From: Tannerella sp. oral taxon 808 | GTDB taxonomy: Bacteria > Bacteroidota > Bacteroidia > Bacteroidales > Tannerellaceae | Length of the DNA: 8,763 nucleotides | Reading direction: 5' to 3' | Assembly (NCBI GenBank): GCA_002890585.1 | Contig: MIQB01000081.1 | Coordinates: forward strand, 1 to 8,763 | Notes under the pieces: model-generated | The model's database searches: none | Told to the model about the DNA's origin: nothing | The model's input: the letters and a program-made list of their open reading frames with translations, nothing else | Made by a program: the position numbers and the translations under genes | Shown: in pieces, positions 6,426 through 8,763 of the stretch | How the letters are laid out: each line of letters begins with the position of its first letter | Numbering within the stretch: the first letter of the stretch is position 1

Positions 6426-7670
6426 TCAAAACCCTATCCGGAGGCCGGTTCGCAGGGAGATGTCGAGGGGGTGTTCGGAGCGGATGGTCTCGATGGGGCT
6501 GCCGTTGTCGAAGTAATAATTGGCGCCCACCTCGGCGAAGAGGCTCAGGACGCGCAGCAGCGGGTAGGATGCGCCGGCGTGGGTGTAAACTGACCATTGC
6601 CACTCCTTCATCCGCATGGCCTGCTCCGTGGTGTGCCGCTCGTTGTTGAAATGATAGACGGTGCGGAGGTTTCCGGCCACGTTCCACTCTACGGCACCGC
6701 CGGCGCCGGCGTAGAAACGCACACGCTGCCAGTCGGCAATGCGGTAAGTGACGCCCACGAGGATGCCCACGAAGTGCAGCCGCTGGCGCGCATGCCCGTC
6801 GAAGATGGAGATGGTGTTCCAGCGCGAGGTGAGGCAGGTGTAGGTCAGGCCGCTTTGCAGCGACCAGCGGTTGCTGAGCCGGTAGCTCACGCCGAGGCCG
6901 ATGGAGAGCGGGCGCGCGTGCTTGATGCCGATACGATCGGCCCGATTGCCACGGTGGGATAGGTCGTCACTTTCCTGACCATAGGGTGGCAGGTCGGCTC
7001 GGTTATCTTCACGGGCATTCACGGCCTCGGGGGCTGCGCTGCCGCCTTGTAAGCCGGTCGTGTAACCGCCGCCGCCCATGCCGAAGCCCCAACGCCGCAC
7101 TGAGGGGGCATTGGCCAAGGCCTCGGCCGGGAGGATCGCTTCCACCGGCGGGGCCTCCTCGACTGGAGCCGGCGCGTCGTCCACCGCCGGGTGCTCCGCT
7201 ACCAATGGCTCATTCATGGCAGGTTCATTTACGGGAGGTTCATTCACCGCAGGCTCATGTACGAGGGGCTCATTCATCGCAGGCTCATGCGCTACGGGCT
7301 CGTTTGTTGGTTCATCCTTAGGCAGAGGTTTCGCGGCTGGCGCCGAAAAGGTTGTTGCCCGGACGGCTTCGGCGGGTGGGGCCTCGATGGGCTCTGGCGC
7401 GGATGGCTGCGGCCGAGCGGGCTGTGCCGGAGTGGGGCGTGCTTCGGCCACTGTGGGCGTTGGCTCTGCGTGGCGCCACAGCCGGCGCCCCCCTTCAAAA
7501 AGCACGGCCAGCAGCACCACGGCCGCTGCCGCATACATCCACCGCCGCGGTATGAGCCGCCGGTGTGTCAATCGGTTTCGTAGGGCCTCCCAGTCGGCCG
7601 GATCGGGCTGTGCCTCGTAATCCGCGAGCTTCGATCGGATGGCTTCTTCCCATGCATCATGTTTTTCCAT
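6426..7670 (-). CDS. dual membrane-spanning anti-sigma factor (Dma-like)
   Basis: This 414-residue protein (from the ATG) appears to cross both membranes. Its N-terminal ~40 residues (EEAIRSKLADYEAQPDPADW...) resemble the short cytoplasmic anti-sigma segment of Bacteroidota ECF partners. One transmembrane helix follows (WMYAAAAVVLLAVLF, about 44-58). Next is a Pro/Glu/Ala-rich, probably disordered linker (about 65-190) with a pentapeptide repeat (NEPxx/HEPxx, about 120-159), then a Gly-rich stretch. From about 250 to the end are alternating amphipathic strands (LSIGLGVSYRLSNRW, VGILVGVTYRI, RFYAGAGGAVEW, LSLFAEVGANYYF) ending in GLRIGF, whose terminal Phe is the usual outer-membrane barrel signal. 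This matches the Dma family of B. thetaiotaomicron, which restrains an ECF sigma factor. A GTG three bases upstream overlaps the sigma-factor stop (TAGTGATG); I prefer the ATG. Sensing role is inferred from architecture and neighbour. Confidence 0.82.
   Translation of the reverse strand: MEKHDAWEEAIRSKLADYEAQPDPADWEALRNRLTHRRLIPRRWMYAAAAVVLLAVLFEGGRRLWRHAEPTPTVAEARPTPAQPARPQPSAPEPIEAPPAEAVRATTFSAPAAKPLPKDEPTNEPVAHEPAMNEPLVHEPAVNEPPVNEPAMNEPLVAEHPAVDDAPAPVEEAPPVEAILPAEALANAPSVRRWGFGMGGGGYTTGLQGGSAAPEAVNAREDNRADLPPYGQESDDLSHRGNRADRIGIKHARPLSIGLGVSYRLSNRWSLQSGLTYTCLTSRWNTISIFDGHARQRLHFVGILVGVTYRIADWQRVRFYAGAGGAVEWNVAGNLRTVYHFNNERHTTEQAMRMKEWQWSVYTHAGASYPLLRVLSLFAEVGANYYFDNGSPIETIRSEHPLDISLRTGLRIGF
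7207..7311 (-). repeat. 15-bp tandem repeat coding the linker of the Dma-like protein
   Basis: Seven consecutive 15-bp units (plus strand, consensus GGCTCATTCATCGCA; starts at 7207, 7222, 7237, 7252, 7267, 7282 and 7297) encode the repeated pentapeptide with core NEP or HEP on the minus strand. The period is five codons, so unit gain or loss would change linker length without a frameshift. Confidence 0.85.
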
Positions 7671-7672
7671 CA

Positions 7673-8203
7673 CTATTTCTCCCCGTTAATTTTCTGTTGT
7701 AACCAGCGCCGAGCCCGCATGTAGTGCGCGCGCGACGTACTTTCTTCGATTTGCAGCCTGGCAGCGATCTCCTTGTGCGAATAGCCTTCGATGGCCAGCA
7801 GGTTGAAGACGGTGCGGAGGCTGGGCGGCAGCTCTTGGACCATGGCCATGAGGTCGTCAGCCGAGAGGCGGGCCAGGGCTGTGGCTTCTACGGCGGGGCT
7901 GAAGGCGGTGACATCGAGGCTGATCGTCTCGCGCCGGAGCGTCTGTGTGCGCCGGAGGTATTCGAGCGATTCGTTCACGAAGATCTTCCGGATCCAAGCC
8001 CCGAGCGGCCCTTCGCCTCGGAATTTGCTGAGTGAGGCAAAGACCTTGACGAAGCCGTCTTGCAGCACATCGCGCGCCACCTCGCGGTCGGCCACATAGC
8101 GCAGGCAGAGGCCGAGCATGCGGCCGGAATAGGCGTCGTAGAGCGCTTTCCAGGCCGTTTGTTCACCCTTGAGACAACTGGCTATGAGTTGCTTTTCATC
8201 CAT
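7673..8203 (-). CDS. ECF-type RNA polymerase sigma factor (Das-like)
   Basis: This is an extracytoplasmic-function sigma factor that would direct core RNA polymerase to a small stress or envelope regulon. From the ATG at 8203 it has 176 residues. Region 2 (about 20-85: ALYDAYSGRMLGLCLRYV, then ARDVLQDGFVKVF, then GPLGAWIRKIFVNESLEYLRR) and region 4 (about 124-172: LPPSLRTVFNLLAIEGYS, then KEIAARLQIEES, then RARRWLQQKI) are both complete. Upstream in-frame ATGs (8225 and 8305) would add residues unlike the family; MDEKQLIASCLKGE is a typical ECF start, so I use it. Its TAG stop touches the start of the Dma-like gene, the standard arrangement for a sigma factor and its anti-sigma partner. By order and partner it most resembles the ECF21-type sigma factors paired with Dma proteins. 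The family is secure; the subgroup is inference. Confidence 0.93.
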   Translation of the reverse strand: MDEKQLIASCLKGEQTAWKALYDAYSGRMLGLCLRYVADREVARDVLQDGFVKVFASLSKFRGEGPLGAWIRKIFVNESLEYLRRTQTLRRETISLDVTAFSPAVEATALARLSADDLMAMVQELPPSLRTVFNLLAIEGYSHKEIAARLQIEESTSRAHYMRARRWLQQKINGEK

Positions 8204-8362
8204 TTCGTCTAATCTCGTGTGTGGCATGTTCCTGTTGCCACACGCTCCCCATGACGCGTGGCGCCGCAAAAATGTGGCCATCGACCTGATTTTTTTTCTC
8301 AACACGCCGTGCGCCTTCTTTTTCTTCCTCCCGGAGTACGGAATGGCTATACATGGTTTGCG
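8204..8362. other. intergenic region between the sigma-factor gene and the tandem array
   Basis: No gene is supported between the array and the sigma-factor start. The region holds the 8-bp inverted repeat near the start codon, a T8 run (8290-8297, A8 on the coding strand) and a pyrimidine-rich stretch (8312-8331). Any promoter for the sigma/Dma/NigD-like/comF cluster should lie here or in the array. ORFs in this region on either strand are low in family resemblance. Confidence 0.4.
8217..8245. promoter_or_regulatory. inverted repeat just upstream of the sigma-factor start
   Basis: A perfect 8-bp inverted repeat, GTGTGGCA (8219-8226) and TGCCACAC (8236-8243), with a possible extension by a G-C pair at its base and a 9-base loop, lies about 16 bases before the proposed ATG. 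In the transcript it would be a leader hairpin near the translation start; in DNA it could be an operator. No consensus TAnnTTTG box was found in the 8204-8362 leader. The closest is CATTTTTG on the minus strand (near 8269-8276), and an A8 tract (plus T run 8290-8297) lies upstream. Confidence 0.35.
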
Positions 8363-8571
8363 CGGGCTGCCCGGGCGCGGGTACGCCTCATTTTAGATTC
8401 AAACGGGGTGCCCCGGGCGTGGGTACACCTCGTTTTAGATTCAAACGGGCTGCCCCGGGCGTGGGTACGCCTCATTTTAGATTCCAACGGGGTGCCCCGG
8501 GCGTTGGTACGCCTTATTTTAGATTCCAACGGAGTGCTCCGAGTGCGGGTACGCCTCATTGGAGTCTCCAA
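8363..8571. repeat. GC-rich 42-bp tandem repeat, five units
   Basis: Units start at 8363 (41 bp), 8404, 8446, 8488 and 8530 (42 bp each). Each has a GC palindrome (CGGGGTGCCCCG or variants), then GGGCGTGGGTACGCCTCATTT-like sequence, then TTAGATTCAAA or TTAGATTCCAA. Unit 5 has changed GGGGTGCCCC to GGAGTGCTCC, keeping both arms complementary, and its tail has become a small hairpin. The 42-bp period equals 14 codons, which leaves several frames open through the array; these are repeat translations, not genes. Confidence 0.9.
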
Positions 8572-8763
8572 TAATAAGTCGGAGCACTCGCGGGTTAATA
8601 TTTGAGTCTCAAATATTAAGTAACACGCATGTAAGTTATTATCGAAGTGTTCGATAATAAGTAACACGCATGTAAGTTATTATTGAAGTGTTCGATAATA
8701 AGTAACATGCATGTAAGTTATTATTGAAGTGTTCGATAATAAGTAACATGCATGTAAGTTATT
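8558..8763. repeat. AT-rich hairpin array with 41-42 bp period, cut by the window end
   Basis: Hairpins with three-base loops (GTC or GTG) are centred at 8565, 8607, 8648, 8689 and 8730, with a sixth starting at 8759. Arms are ATTGGA/TCCAAT (first), TTAATATTTGA/TCAAATATTAA (second), TTATTATCGAA/TTCGATAATAA (third) and TTATTATTGAA/TTCGATAATAA (fourth and fifth). From the second hairpin on, spacers are GTAACACGCATGTAAG or GTAACATGCATGTAAG. The array is contiguous with the GC-rich array and keeps its period. No gene is supported. Confidence 0.9.

Noticed and set aside
8290..8297. Plus-strand terminator at the T8 run
   Set aside because: No stable stem precedes the run on the plus strand and no plus-strand gene ends here.
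8347..8667. Open frames on both strands through the tandem repeats, with 14-residue repeated peptides
   Set aside because: A 42-bp period is a multiple of three, so frames without stops in one unit stay open through all units. No start signal or known domain supports a protein.
8363..8763. CRISPR array
   Set aside because: Units are contiguous, there are no unique spacers, units drift gradually, and no cas genes are in view.
8363..8763. Integron attC array
   Set aside because: No integrase or cassette genes lie between the hairpins; spacing is a fixed 41-42 bp with identical spacers.

Overview
The window looks like a chromosome segment from a high-GC member of the Bacteroidales. The support is the L32, DUF177, FabH, Era and Der proteins with Bacteroidales-type sequences, A-rich rather than Shine-Dalgarno leaders, a TAnnTTTG-type -7 box, and an ECF sigma factor next to an anti-sigma/beta-barrel protein of a kind known only in Bacteroidota. 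A Tannerella-like genus is my guess from GC content and protein flavour; species cannot be decided from this sequence. All nine supported genes lie on the minus strand, so transcription runs from high to low coordinates.

In transcription order: (1) 8763-8363, a non-coding array of about ten 41-42 bp tandem units, GC-rich at one end and AT-rich with near-perfect hairpins at the other, running off the window. (2) 8203-4842, a tightly packed cluster: an ECF sigma factor, a protein with a cytoplasmic anti-sigma-like N-terminus, one transmembrane helix, a Pro/Glu-rich linker and a C-terminal outer-membrane beta-barrel, a NigD-like lipoprotein, and a ComF-type phosphoribosyltransferase. Two junctions overlap or nearly touch (TAGTGATG and TAATG). 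(3) 4624-3845, DUF177/YceD and rpmF (ribosomal protein L32), starting from a probable promoter inside what would otherwise be read as the DUF177 N-terminus, and followed by a hairpin-plus-T-tract terminator. (4) 3677-368, fabH, era and der: fatty-acid initiation and two ribosome-assembly GTPases. fabH and era overlap by 23 bp; a GTTAC heptad inverted repeat separates era from der. (5) 367-1, non-coding DNA full of palindromes, including a very long hairpin with a T-tract suited to terminating transcription after der.

The most interesting system is the sigma factor / dual-membrane protein / NigD-like lipoprotein trio. It matches the architecture of the Das/Dma (dual membrane-spanning anti-sigma factor) systems reported to control outer-membrane vesiculation in Bacteroides thetaiotaomicron. 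Here it appears to be coupled to comF and preceded by an unusual covarying hairpin array. The DUF177-rpmF-fabH-era-der part is ordinary, conserved housekeeping sequence.
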